Origin: Halicephalobus mephisto
Taxonomy: Eukaryota; Nematoda; Chromadorea; Rhabditida; Panagrolaimidae
Direction: 5' to 3'
Assembly (NCBI GenBank): GCA_009193035.1
Contig: SWDT01000001.1
Location: forward strand, 248,001-312,000
Length of the DNA stretch: 64,000 bases
The notes below the pieces were generated by a model. That model did not search any database, was not told the DNA's origin, and saw only the letters and a program-made list of their open reading frames with translations. Position 1 is the stretch's first letter, and every line of letters starts with the position of its first letter. The position numbers and the translations under genes are program-made. Positions 47,349 through 59,824 of this stretch are shown here, piece by piece.

Positions 47349-50123
47349 TGGATGAGATAAGTCTTCCGAAAATAAATGAAATTAACAAATTGTCTTCAAG
47401 AGCCCTTTTGAAGATTATTCTTAAATTGTTCGGGTTTTATTCAAAAAGCCGTTTTTGACGATCGGATGAGAGCAATAAAGCGGTATTCCTCAGGCACAGA
47501 CTGTCATAGTAGACTGAACTGCTAGCCTGTTACCAGAAAAGGCGTAAATGAGCTTGTCCGAGCTGGCGGAACTAAGAGGACCCTAAAATTTTGTTCGACA
47601 TTAATGTTCTGATTCTCAGCCAAGGGCACAGATGTTCTGAGAAAAGTCAAAATATGGAAATTATAATCGTTACTAATAAAGGAAACGAATATATTGTTTA
47701 TTTTCTGGAAATAAAAAACTGAAATTTAAAAACGACCTGCTTATCGAAAAGCGAAGACAAGTGGCAACTTTAAAAAAGCCCTTTTTCGATTTCTGACGAA
47801 AGATGTCGCGTTTGGTGCCCAGCAGAAGAGAAACCCCGAGGGTAATGGTCGAACTGTTGTCGAACATGATCCTTGGAATGCTCCAACTCATCTTTATGTA
47901 TTATTCGCAGTTGAGAACCTTGTTTATTTCATGTACTAAAAAATTTATGATTCAATCGAGGTTTCAGGTTTATTTCCAAAGTTAAACAATCTTTTGAAAA
48001 AATTAAATAAACAGATTTTCAATTTGATGAATGTCTTCCGTTTATTCATTTTTTCGAATGGAAATTAGCATAGGGGAATAAATTGTGAATTCCCTACCGA
48101 TTTGATGACTAACATAGAGACGTCTAGAGATCCTTGCGTCATGAGATTCGGCGGGATTTCGTGATGAGTATCCCAGACAGCTGCTCATCCAAAGTTTCGC
48201 ATTTTCCATATTTGAGCACGAAGAACAACAGGTCGAGATTGCATCTCAGGTCATCCTGTTTGCGTGAGTATTCAAAGCAATAAGAATGATTTTACATCCT
48301 CGTAAACTGAAAAAAATTTGGAAATTTCTTGTTTGGATCCTTTTGAAGAACAAACTACAATAACTTTGATTTATATTCCCTTTAAAAAAAAGAAAATTTT
48401 AGTCAATAGTTGTTAAAATTTTGTTGAAATGTACTTCTACGAAGTGGGTTTATCACGGATGAATTTTACACTTTTGATGCGACGCAAGCCCTAATTTCCA
48501 GCGAGAACCGGAAACGGTGGCACAGATTCATTATCTATATTTCTTGATTGCCACTGTCGAGAAGAAATCAAGAACAGTAACGGTACAGTTGTGGTTTATT
48601 GACGATTTTTTCAGTAAAATTCACATTTGCACTTTTTAAATATATTTTGATATTACTTTCGTCAACATTCTTTGGATAAGCTGACTATAAAAAACAAAGA
48701 TCCAAGGACTAGAACTGCTCTCAAAGCCGGGAATTCGCCAAGATTACGATTTCAAAATGGATTCTCTCTTCTACCACTCCGCCCCATTTTATCTCCACGG
48801 TAGACAAATGCTGTCACACTTACGTATCTCCGATTGCTTAGTTTATTTCCCGGTGATCTCCACTCCAAGTTCCTATTTTCCAAATGAGCAGTCGGGATTT
48901 TGGAATTTGGATTTCGTCATCCCCTCAAGGTAGGTTATGTTTAACCAAAGTTGGAATGATTTAGATTTACAATCGGGTTTTGGACATTAACAAAACTCTG
49001 TTTGTCGATAGCAGGGAAAGCTTCCAATTCAACGAAACGCATGTGTACACGATGACCACGGTTTTAGACTTGCTGCATGCCTTTTCGTGGCCCATTTGCT
49101 CTCTCCGAAACAGTTTAGTCTGCGATTGAGCACCGCGACATTTGCATTTGAATACGACTGTTCTCTCATTTCTATGGATTTTGGAACAAGATGTACTAGA
49201 TTTAGGAGAATATTCCAGTTTACATCATTTGATAGACCGTAGAATGTAAAACTACTGTTCGATGTTTTCATTTTTCGAAAATTCGACGATGGCCGTGGTT
49301 CTCCTTATCTGCGTGATCTGTCTACACTAGTTTCTTGATTAATAGCAACATTACAAGTACTCCGATTCCCTCGCTGAATCTAGCAAAACCGTATATTTGC
49401 TGTCGTTGTCTATTTCTGTGGCGCCTTTTCGTTATCAGCGATGCAAAAAGTGTGTCAACAAGATACGCCTCACTCTCCGTTAATGCGTCCCTCTTTTGGA
49501 AGCCTTCTGTGTCAGCCAGTGTACATCGATATGATAATCAACTTTGATAACAGTCTCTTATTTTTCTTACTACTATTAGTCGATTCAGTGATCGTTTCGA
49601 TTTTCCATCGCTCAATGGTCGCTCTTTCCCGAATCGTCTTTGATCAATTGATGAATTTCAACTGAAAAAAATTTATAAAGTCCGATCTAGAATGGAAGTT
49701 ATTACAATTGATCTGCTGGAATTTATTCGAAATTGCCCATACTTTGTTCTGGGATTTTTTATGTTGGTATTGTTAATGAACACCAATATGAATGATCCTA
49801 GCACAAATGTGTGAGCAACGATTTTTTATTCATTTCAATCAATAAGGTAAGTTGCGATTGGTTTCGTATCGATCCGTAGACCGTGAAGGACTCTTCATGA
49901 GCATGACGGCAACAAATAAAGTGCGATAATTAAAAAACAGTTGTCATACTGACAATAACGTGCTGATATAAACAAAAACAGTGCAACAAGTAACAGAAAA
50001 TTGCGAAAACTGAGTAAGGTGAGTGTTGAAAAACAAAAAGTGTATAAAAATTTGAGTTGTTCAATTGTTGATGTAAAAAAATAGGATGATACTAAATTTT
50101 TAGGTAAACTATTGAACTTTAAC
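47349..50123. other. Intergenic region without a clear gene
   Basis: About 2.8 kb. An open frame at 48757 (MDSLFYHSAPFYLHGRQM) reaches a GTAGGT donor but no downstream exon continues it convincingly. A 40-residue frame at 49692-49814 with a hydrophobic centre is listed among the findings. I see no repeats here. Confidence 0.45.
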
Positions 50124-52870
50124 TCAGTTTCGTTGATCAACCCGACGATAAGGGCCACGAGGACGATCTCGTTGATGAAAAGCAGGTCGGATATTTGGGT
50201 ACCTTGTGGGATCGTCAGCAACTCTGAGTTCGGGATTGAAGGGGTTCGGCAGATGCAACTGGTCTGCGTAGTTAGAAGCAATAGGTGACATCCACCTAAA
50301 ATAATAGAATAGAGAAAAACTGATCGTAAATCTTACTTGACAGCCTTTTGGCCGTTTTCGATGCAGACATCACTGGATATCGTCTTGAATACCCTTGGAA
50401 GCCATCTGCATAGAGCTCTGAGTGTTTCTTCGTAAAGTTCCCGAATTGCAGAGGGGGTTTCTTTACTTTCAGCTGGGGGTACTACGTTCGTACCCGGTCC
50501 GACTGACGGTTTGTTCGTCGGTACTGGTTTGAATGTCGGAGTCAAAGGGGTTTCTGTGACAGGTTTCAAAGTGCCGAGAGTTGGTCGAACCTTAGTCGTC
50601 ATCTTTTCGACAGATGTCGGGAGGGGCCTGACTGGATATGGCTTATGTGTTGACTGTACTCGTTTCCACCATGGCATTTCAGAAGTTGCGGAAACTGGAA
50701 GCCACTTAGGAGGTCGATGTGTAGTAACCGTTGAACTGGGAGTTTGTGGTCTCATAGTTGTCATTTTTCCTACAGTAATTTTCGACCAGCCATTTTGAGT
50801 TGTTTTCAATGTTGTCCGAGTTCCTGGCATACTTGGAGTGGACGGGACTGTGGGACGGAATTGATTCACGTGAAATCCTTCTGGCAAACCTAAGTCCTTT
50901 TTAGAGAAGAAACGATTGTGGAAACCAAATGGAATGGAGATCGGCACGTAAGCCCGTCCGATTTCCGTCATGGTCGTGGCATCGACGATGAGTAAGACAC
51001 CTGCAAAAACCACAGTAATACTTTCTGTATTTCTTCCTTACCTTTGTTTTCACCAAGATCAAGAGCTCGAATAAGCAGAACCCCGTCGTCTTCTCTTCTG
51101 GCATCTGGTCTTGCGACAAACCAAGGTTCGTGTAAAACCAGAGAAGCATCTGTTTTGAATTTCAAGTTTCTGGAACCTGCTGGATCATCAACATTGATTT
51201 TCAGAATCGTGTTATCAGACGCAAATGGATGTTCAACCATGTAGGCCCATTGGTAGGCCCGACCTTCATAAGCATGGTTAATCTGAGGGAAATCAGCCGC
51301 AATGGTCTCTTGTGGAACAAGATAACTGTACATTACTCTGTATCCCTTGACATCCAAAGTGAAACGAAGAATACGGGCAGTACTGGGATAAAGCTGAGTA
51401 GTTAGGAAATCGGTGTAGAAGTATTTGACATAGGGGTCGTGACTGTCGTAAACGACCATATCAGCGACCAAAGTACCATCTGGGTTTTCAAAAGCATTCA
51501 ATTGATGAGTGACGAACATCGAAGGGAATACTTCTAAGGGTTTCAAGGTGACGAACTCGAGAGTCTTCTTGTTGAAGACGAGGAATCTCATGGGAACCAT
51601 GTCGTAGAAGTCCATTCCCCAAAGACCTCCCTTTTGAATCGGTGATCTCTGGTTCGACATCGGGGGTTCTTTGAATTTGCATGGGTTAATCAACAACGAT
51701 GTGATAGGCAAAATGATGAAATTCTCAGTTGAGGTGATCGAATGGATGTACCCGGGAAGCAGGGTTTTGTCTCCTGTAAGCCACGTTGGTAACAATCGTA
51801 ACAAGATTAAAATTCTGTATTTTCGTGATTTTGCGCTTTCCAAAAAGAGACTGCTTATTCCTTTGTTTGTCATTGAAAATCGTTCTCTGCGTTAGCTATC
51901 TAATCCTAGATGAGAGGAATGAAGACTGCGCGTAAACTTCCTGACTGTCCCGAGCGTAACGAAAACTCACCGATATATTCGTCGTCTTTTCCGCATGCAT
52001 TAGCGTCCCAAACTCCATAATCATACAACCCCACAACCTTTCGAACTCCTGAAGGCGAGACAGTGAAAATTCCCTGAAATAATTGGGTAATAATTAACAC
52101 AAGACTTAGAAATTACTTGGTAGAATCTTTGTTCGTTGAAATTCATCGCACTGAACGAACCCCAGATAGTTCCATCTGGATCTGAACGTTCATGAATAGC
52201 CATAGAGATTGGAATCATGCTTGGTCGAGGATTGCCGAAGATTCCGTTTTCTTCTTTGAAAGGAAATAGTTTGAATTTGTTTAAATTTCTGACATCGAAC
52301 TCGTAGCCAACCCAGTATGGAGCTTCTGTTCCAGCAATGACTTTGTTTCCGACTCTCCAGAAATCAAGGTTAGGGTGGAATCTCGCGGAGTCAGGATTGG
52401 AAGGAACTTGTTCCCATCGAGACATGGCGGTCAGGTTGTAATCAGACCAGCCTGCCCAAGGAACAGATGCTTTGGTCATATTCCGATCGTAGAATTCCCA
52501 GATTTTGTAAGGACGTGAAGGGTAGTACTGGGCTGAGAAGACTACTTGTCCATTGGAAATATGGAAAGCACCAAGGGCACCAATAGCATCGATCATGTGG
52601 CTCAAGCGATGACCTGGTTGAGCAGATAGATTGCCATAGGCCGCACTTAGTTGACAAAGGAAATACCCATCTGAAAATCCGATCTGTAAGAATGAAATTT
52701 ACAACCAAATAACCTAGAAACTTTGGAATATTCTTAGAAGGACAATAGAGTTCTCTGTATTTATCTCCATCCCAAGCTTCTGGAAATCCGAGATGAACCT
52801 TGTTCACGGATTGAGCGGAACTGACCACAAAAAGGAACGTCGTGACTAGCAATATTCTGATGACCACCAT
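50124..52870 (-). CDS. Carotenoid oxygenase family protein (BCO/RPE65-like) with Pro/Thr-rich tail
   Basis: Six exons, 52714-52870, 52117-52670, 51971-52073, 51042-51773, 50337-51000 and 50124-50295, sum to 793 residues with phases agreeing. A signal peptide (MVVIRILLVTTFLFVVSSAQ) suggests a secreted or ER form. The fold blocks include FLCQLSAAYGNL, VVFSAQYYPSRPYKIWE and APYWVGYEFD. Family His positions are visible in AIHERSDPDGT, GYIHSITSTENF, VTHQLNAFENPDGT and IPFGFHNRFF, the last being the family's closing GFH motif. WFVARPDARREDDGVLL matches the P..EDDG block. The catalytic iron ligands therefore look complete. After GFHNRFF there are roughly 230 further residues rich in Pro and Thr, which ordinary family members of about 530-600 residues lack. 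The substrate is unknown. Confidence 0.88.
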
Positions 52871-55800
52871 AACTGTTTTTCTGAAACGAGAATTGGTCAC
52901 AATAAGAGGTTAAAACGACTTCAAGGCGGAGGGTTTCAAGTTCAAAAATAGCAATATGAGTTTGAGCTCACGTGCGTGAGCAAAACGCGTTCGAGTTTGG
53001 GTATTTTCAATAATAGCAATTATGACAGACGACAAAAGACGTTAAGAAGTTCATTGAACGGTTGATGTCAACCAACATCAACAAGAGGACAAGGGAGATT
53101 GAATTGCGTTTTGTCGCGCAGTCGTCGATTGTCCGTTTATTCTTAGTGTCCATTTGGAAGCAATGGAATACAGACTCCTCAGATGCCGCGAGTTGACGGT
53201 TCAACTCCACAACTCAGATATGAGTTTGAATCACTTTCATCAACATCATGTACCTGTGGTCACTCGCGAGAAACGCAGGGGCCGCCCAAGTGATTAGGTT
53301 GTGTTGCTAACGGATTAGAAACGCGCGAGACGTCCCGAGATTTTCGATCGAAAAGCCGTACGTGTACGAAACCGTTTGCTACCGTTGCCGATTGCTGGCC
53401 GATTAACTGTTTATCCGTGAGTTTCCAAAGTCTCTAACGACAAATGTGTCTGGGAACCAACTGAACCGTTTCCTTCAATGGTCTATTGTTTCTCGAGTTT
53501 CGATCTTGTGTACTCGCTAAATCGAAACACGTAAACAGAAGAACTGTTGAGGTGTGAACCAGCGAAATTTGCACTTTTCGATCAGTTCAAACAGAATGGA
53601 ACAATCAAGTTGTATTTCCGGTGCAAAATAAATTCAAAAAGCATGTCGTGAAATCTAAAATGACTTCTGGTATGCATTTTTCTGGAAAGTATGGAAATCC
53701 ATCCATCTTTTTGGATGATTAAAATCTAAGGGGAACGGTTAACAAGATCAAAGTTGATATATCAAAAGTTCCATATATATATATGTATAAGCAAATGAGT
53801 AAAGCTGTCTGTGGAGTCATGTAGAATATATCAGTATAGGGTATCATATGTATAAACGAATTGACAGTTCATTAAAGCCCTACAAGTATCTATTTAAAAT
53901 ATATCTATGTAAAACATCATTTGATTCCATATTTCATCGAGATTGTAAGAGCATAGTGAAGTTCTTTGAAAGAAACTTGTTTACAAACTATTTTCATATA
54001 AAATTATGCGAAAATCGAAGATGTCAAAAAATTAACTCACATCGACGTGTTGCATATGGAAAGGAATGTTTGCATGATGATTTAATTTCTCAAAGATGCA
54101 TTTGCCCTTCAGTTTTTCTTTTTTTTCAAATACAGTATGTACAGTATGTACAGATTTAAGATTTTCTAGTTTCTCTATCAGTTCTGTATATTCATTTTTT
54201 AAAATTCTTATACGTATTCTTTCGATCAATCTGTAAATGTTATAACTGACCTACGAATTGGTAACAAATAGTCCTTTAAACTAGATTAATAGAAATATCA
54301 CGACATATGAAAATCGGAATGAGCGAAACAAACCTCTCCAATCTTGTTCCCATATTATTAAATTGTTCTTTGATTGTATTTGTATTTTGTAAAATTTAAT
54401 TGTTATAAAACGCAATTTATGCTATAAAATGAAAAAAAAGAGAAAAAAGAGAAAAACGTGGAACAAGTCAGAATCCGCGACAAAGCCCGACTTTATGATC
54501 AACGACACCTCAATGCCCTTGTCCTTGAGCAATCCCGATCAATAATAGCTTCAAAACGTGGATTGTGGCTTTACGATAATCAAGGAAACCCTTCGCACTC
54601 TGCTAAATCCGATAATCGGTCACCGATTGTCCTTCTTGTTTTCACAAATGACGACTATCCGATTAATTTTGAATCAATTCAAATCGCAAAAAAGAAAGTA
54701 AAAAATCCGAGTCAGCTAATCTGAAAACGTGTGGCTAGATCTACTCTTCTCTGATTATCCTTTCAATGAAAAGAATTTTGACATTTCTTTCGAAATAGTG
54801 AAACTTTAACTATTCAAATATTTTTACGAAATAAAAAAATTTCTACAGTAACATCAGATTAATCCGTAAATTCGTACACATTTCTCTAACTTTGATTCGG
54901 ATTTAACTTTGGTGTTGATATCATTCTTTTTTGAACCAAATCTTGTTTATTAATAAGTCGTTTTCTCAGCTGTATATCATCGACTTTCGATTATATCACG
55001 TTCAAAGCAAATTAACCAAAATGGGGGTTGATCACAAAATAATTTTCTTGTGCCATGTTTTTATTTATTTTGTTTTTGAAAAATAGTCGTGATTCTTGCC
55101 AACATAGTAGTCGTTTTCAATGAGATTTAAGCAAAGAGATTTTCAAGCATTAAATCTCGTTGTTCGTTGTCATACTTCATCCATTACAACAAAACAGTTG
55201 ATAAAGATTAGTTGCAGCAAAGGGTTCTAACAAGGAAGATGTCTAATCGGACCATTCGCATGATTCATTTATAGAACCTCTTCTGAAATCATGAAACAAT
55301 GCAATCTTTTGTTCTTAAATATAAAATTGTGAGATTTTTAATATCCCAGTTGGTGCAACTTCATTAAAAGTTACATAATTTACAAGAACAACTTATTTTA
55401 CCAAATCAGGAAAACAACACCTACTGAAACTTTCATTTACGGAATAGAACTTGCATTTGTAAATTGTTAGTGTGCTACATCTTATTTTAATTATTATAGT
55501 TTTATTTTTTTTGTATTTTTCTCGCTCATAAGATCATTTTGCAAAAATAAAATACATATTCTTAATTTTCATTTCAAGACCTTTGAATTTATACATAACT
55601 TATTTCAAAAGGTCAGATCCACTAAAGCCCACTCCCTTGTAAGTGGTGAAAATGTAACAGCTGCAACTAAAAAATCAATTGTGTGCATAATGAGAATGTT
55701 TTTAATACAAGGACTGCTCAAAATTGAATACAAAAATGTTGAAAATGAACCCAGATTGGGATCCCCTGTTGAATCTGGAAAGAAAGTTTTGGTTAGATTG

Positions 55801-57384
55801 ATGGAATTTCAAAAATATTGACTTCTACTCAGGGAACTGTACATCGCCATCTGAAGGAGTTAAGGAAGATTTTGAAATTGAGAAAGTATATACCACAAAA
55901 ATTATTCCAAGTCAACCACCTGCAACTAATAAATGTCTGTATTTCTCTCTCGATATTATTAAAATTTGTTTTTTGACTACATCATAACTGCTGATGAAAA
56001 ATGAGTATTTGAAATGAGGTTAGAGGGAAAAGAGTGGATAAGGGTACACAGTTAAAATCGATGAATTCCATCCACAGAAGATACTTCTATATTCGATAGG
56101 ATAAAAGCAACGTTATCTATTTTGAATTGCTGGAAACCAACGAAATAATAGATACTGAAGTCTATTGTCTTTGATTGGAAGCTCTGAATGCAAAAGTGAT
56201 TAAAAACAGTCTTTATGAATGAAAGTTTTATTTCACTAAGATAGCACACGACCACTAATAGAGAAATTACTTAAAGGGTAAAATAATTGATAAATAAAGT
56301 GAAAAGTGCAATAAATGAATACTATTTGTCAAAGCAAGTGTTCTTCTATCGCGATGGCATTTCTGAATTTTTCCACGATGGGAAGATGTTATAAATAATG
56401 ACGGAGATTATGTTATTGATTAAACAAAATAGATCAATTGTTTTTCTTCCAACAAACCTTCTTTAAACAATATGAATTTATCGACCGACATAATACTTAC
56501 AAAGTGTTTTTTAATTTCTACAGTAATATTTACAAAGTATTTTTTGGAAAATTAGCTGTAAAAACGCAATTTAAGATTTCCTAGGGCATTACAAAATAAA
56601 ATCTACTGTACATGCACTTAGAAATCTCAAATCGATTGATACAGCATCAGATAAAGCAACCGTCCCAAGAGTTTGAAAGGCCAGTATGAATCGGAAACAA
56701 CATTCTAGCACATCAAACCCCGAGATGGATTGCTCTAAACTGAATTATGCTGAATTTTATTAGTTTAGAAATATTTAAAGAATGGAACACTTATAGCAAC
56801 AGAAAACAGCAGAATGATCATCAGACCTGGCAGTACAGCCTTTTTTATAGAGGGAAAATGAATCAGAACTCTTCGTTCATATGAAGCTAGCACGGAAAAG
56901 CAAAAATGCCGTATCAATGACTAGACATTAGTGCATTGCCGTGCCTGCCTCACAACAAACGTACAGTTGCAATATTTAAATACAATTAATCATCAAAAAT
57001 TGCCGACAATGAGAAACAAGGTTGAATCCTCGCCTTCATCGTATTCCTGACCAATCATGTTTCCTGTTCTTCGATGATAATGCCACTGTCCGGAACGCCT
57101 TCTTTGTGCTCAAAACAAAAAGCAACGATCGTCGTCCGATTTACATTACGAATATTTTTCTTTTGCTCTTAGGGCCAAAGAGAAAGCCCATTGATTTGGC
57201 AGATGGAAATTTCACAAAAGATCCGGGTTGATCTGTCTGGATAAACATTTCGATGTCGGAACTTTTGAAAGTTATCAAAATCAAGTTTTCCGTAGAAACA
57301 ACTTTATCGTCAATAAATTAATATTAGGCATAAAAATTACCCATCGAACTATCAACACATTATGTTACTCAAATCCCAGCAGGT
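52871..57384. other. Gene-poor intergenic region
   Basis: About 4.5 kb. 53.2-53.6 kb is GC-richer and may be promoter sequence of the oxygenase gene. An open frame at 54458-54724 reading RLYDQRHLNALVLEQSRS lacks an ATG and has no visible partner exons. 53772-53786 is an AT dinucleotide run, and 54132-54152 repeats GTATGTACA. The rest (54.8-57.3 kb) is AT-rich with no supported gene. Confidence 0.45.
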
Positions 57385-58132
57385 TTACACAACTCGGCGG
57401 ACTTCAAAGAATCGTTTGAGGTAGAAGACTTGCCCGGCAGTCATTGCAACGAGGACGATGGCTTCGAACACTGCCCAAATGACAACTCGACTATTGGTGT
57501 TCTCATTGACTGAAATTACAGTAACTAGAATCCATAAGGAATCTAAAAACTCACTTCCACGATGCACTCGTTCACGGACTTCCATGTATTCCTGCTCGTG
57601 TTTGACAGAAGTCAATGCATTGGACAGTTCCCGAATCATTTCTTCTAGTTTCTGGCCTTCTCCTGAAAGAAATAATAGCAACATGTATGCAAAATTCAAA
57701 GTTACCATCTTGAGCAGCGGCGTTTGGATCAGCTTTGTTTTCGTGGCCAGTAGTCACATCTATCGTGAACAGCACCATTTTAGGAGTCATGGTAGACATC
57801 TTATTACTAAAGCAGTAAGTATATGTGCCATCCATATGAGCAGCGAATGTGTATTTACCGGAACTCTCGCGGACACCCTTGTAGATTTCCTTATGATCCG
57901 GTCCCGTAATCTAGGGTTTGTTTTTATATAAAATAACACTAAATAAGTAACTTACCACGACATCGATGTCCAAGAATCCACCTTCAGCGACTTCGAACAT
58001 CAAGCCCATCTTAGTTCCAGCATTAACACGTTCAAAAAAACATTTTTCTTCATTTGCATCTATTGCAATGAAATAAGCTTGGGAAGTCACAGTAATCGCT
58101 AGAACAAATAGAGTAGTAGCCAGAGGATACAT
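57385..58132 (-). CDS. sel-9: TMED2/p24-beta family cargo receptor (emp24/gp25L)
   Basis: Four exons starting at the ATG at 58132; the first exon is 57956-58132. The product is about 200 residues, normal for the family. It has a signal peptide ([19 protein letters not shown]), then a GOLD domain ([66 protein letters not shown]). A coiled coil follows ([31 protein letters not shown]), one membrane span, and the cytosolic tail [10 protein letters not shown] with its COP-binding FF motif. p24 proteins cycle between ER and Golgi in COPI/COPII vesicles and help load GPI-anchored cargo. The match to TMED2 is strong over the whole length; the worm orthologue is SEL-9. Confidence 0.95.
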
Positions 58133-59099
58133 GGTTGACAGTATCACCAAATAATGTAATAAACAACAACGAACTCCAACACAAGAAGCGAAAAGGTGAA
58201 AAAACAATCAAGATTCAACTTAATGTGACGTGGAAAAGAGCGACAAATGAAGATTGGCATCCAGCACGCGACGCCAAACATCCACATCAACGTTGAATTC
58301 GAATTTTTCATAGATGAGTAGTTCAAGATAAAAAATTCGCCGTTTTTCTTTTTTCGAATTGAAATTGTTTCATTAATTTATAACTTCATATGTAGGGAGG
58401 TCAAAAAAACTACATTATGTCTTCCATGTCATTCACGGGACAAGTACCAGAGCTTAGTGCGTCGCTTTCCAATATTTTGACTGAAACTCCCGTTTCCTGC
58501 TGTGCTGCTTTCTTACCTATAAGAAATCCTCAAGTATTTTCGTCTGCAACCAAGACAAACAACTGCAGCGAGTTTATCGTCCGAGATCAAGTCGTTTCGG
58601 CAGCTTTTTCATTTCCAATTTTACAACTGCCATTTTGGACTTTTTAAATTCTCTTTAGTCAGCGTATTCGGGATTAATTAAATCCTTGAAATCCGGAGAA
58701 CTTCATTGCCAGTCGTTAACGTCACTCCAGACTATGTTAATTAAAATTATTTATCATCTTTGTGGAAGTGAAGCGGCGATTTCTGAAAAAAAAAGTATTT
58801 CGAAATCAAAAGTTTTAAAAATAATAATAAATATTTCAGTTTCAAGTCTGTATCCCCTGTGGGCGAGGAATCGAAATCTCAGCGATGAAAACGATTGTAA
58901 TGATATTTTTATGAATAGTTTCGCAAGTATCAATTTGCCATAAATTACACTGTTAGAATTATTATTTGTTCTTTACCCAGATACGGTTATTAACAGATAA
59001 ATCCCGAAGTCTATAAAGCAGTCGACATCAAAATGAAATTGAATTTTTGTACAATTGGACAAGTTAGCGGAATATTGCAAGCAGACTGCAGATTTGATT

Positions 59100-59490
59100 T
59101 CGACTTTCATCTCGATCAGTAGTATATACAGTAAAAACGTAAAAACTCTAATAGATAGGCTGCCCGTGTGTTTTTCAACCCTTTAAAAATAGTGTCCATT
59201 TAATAGAGGTGTCTTTCAAATGGAGGATGTCCGTTTATTTTTCAAAGTCCCCGAAAAGATGCCCGTCTATTGGAGGTGCCCTTCTATTAGAGTTTTTACG
59301 GTATATACCATTTCTAGCTCATCCATCCTTTCCCTTTCATCTCTATTTCATGAAAAACGCTATAAAAGACCAATTATATACTATATTTTTAGGGCGAAAT
59401 AGTTGGAAAAAGAAGCAAAATGATCAGATGGACATGGGAGGGAGGTGATGGGTGAGCTAGAAATGGCATATATACTACTTCGATCCATCT
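59100..59490. repeat. Older inverted-repeat element hosting the 59.1-kb MITE
   Basis: With the MITE removed, the left side reads GATCAGTAGTATA then TACCATTTCTAGCTCATCC. This is the inverted copy of the right side at about 59447-59490 (GGGTGAGCTAGAAATGGCAT, then ATACTACTTCGATC). The arms are about 40 bp and the loop about 120 bp. Confidence 0.6.
59129..59301. mobile_element. Second MITE family, pogo-like termini
   Basis: 173 bp flanked by TA (59127-59128, 59302-59303). The left end CAGTAAAAACGTAAAAACTC pairs with the right end GAGTTTTTACGG. Inside are repeated AGAGGTG and GTCCGTTTATT-type motifs. It differs in sequence from the CAGTGAAACCTCG family, but shares the CAGT start, TA target and size. 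Confidence 0.75.
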
Positions 59491-59576
59491 GCCTAAATGT
59501 TCCGATCAAATTGAATATTTTCCTTTGATTTCGAAATCTTCGTAGATGTAAATATAAGAATCTCGACCGCTCTGCC

Positions 59577-59710
59577 GGAATGTCGCGAGCAGACCGTAGA
59601 TTTGACTTTGAAGTCGACCTATCTGCCTAAACGTTCCGAAAAAACCGTAGATTTGACTTTGAAGTCGACCTATCTGCCTAAACGTTCCGAAAAAACCGTA
59701 GATTTGACTT
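59577..59710. repeat. 51-bp tandem repeat with dispersed relatives
   Basis: The unit CCGTAGATTTGACTTTGAAG... recurs at 59594, 59645 and (cut short) 59696, exactly 51 bp apart. Weaker relatives (GCGAGCAGAC, GCAAGCAGACTGCAGATTTG) lie near 59070 and 59765. The stretch is bracketed by an inverted pair, TTTGATTTCGAAATCTTC at about 59525 and its complement at about 59720. Confidence 0.75.
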
Positions 59711-59824
59711 TTATTTACATTTATGAAGATTTCGAAATCAAAATGCTGACTAATTTCCCAGAATGTTGCGAGTAGACTGTAGGTTTTGATGTTGACTGCT
59801 TTATAGACCTCGACATGGGCACTT

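Larger units (their letters stand above)
58133..59824. other. Intergenic region; distal half made of repeats
   Basis: 58.13-59.06 kb shows no gene. 59.06-59.81 kb is a mosaic of inverted and tandem repeats (listed separately) running almost up to the stop codon of the DEF8-like gene. Confidence 0.55.

Noticed and set aside
48757..48930. Possible exon MDSLFYHSAPFYLHGRQM ending at a GTAGGT donor
   Set aside because: No downstream exon continues it in phase with plausible sequence.
52442..52713. Reading straight through the first intron of the oxygenase gene
   Set aside because: It gives a frame unrelated to the family; splicing GTTATT to TTTTCAG (43 nt) restores FLDGYFLCQLSAAYGN.
54458..54724. 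Open frame reading RLYDQRHLNALVLEQ
   Set aside because: No ATG, no acceptor immediately upstream and no neighbouring exons; probably chance or a decayed fragment.
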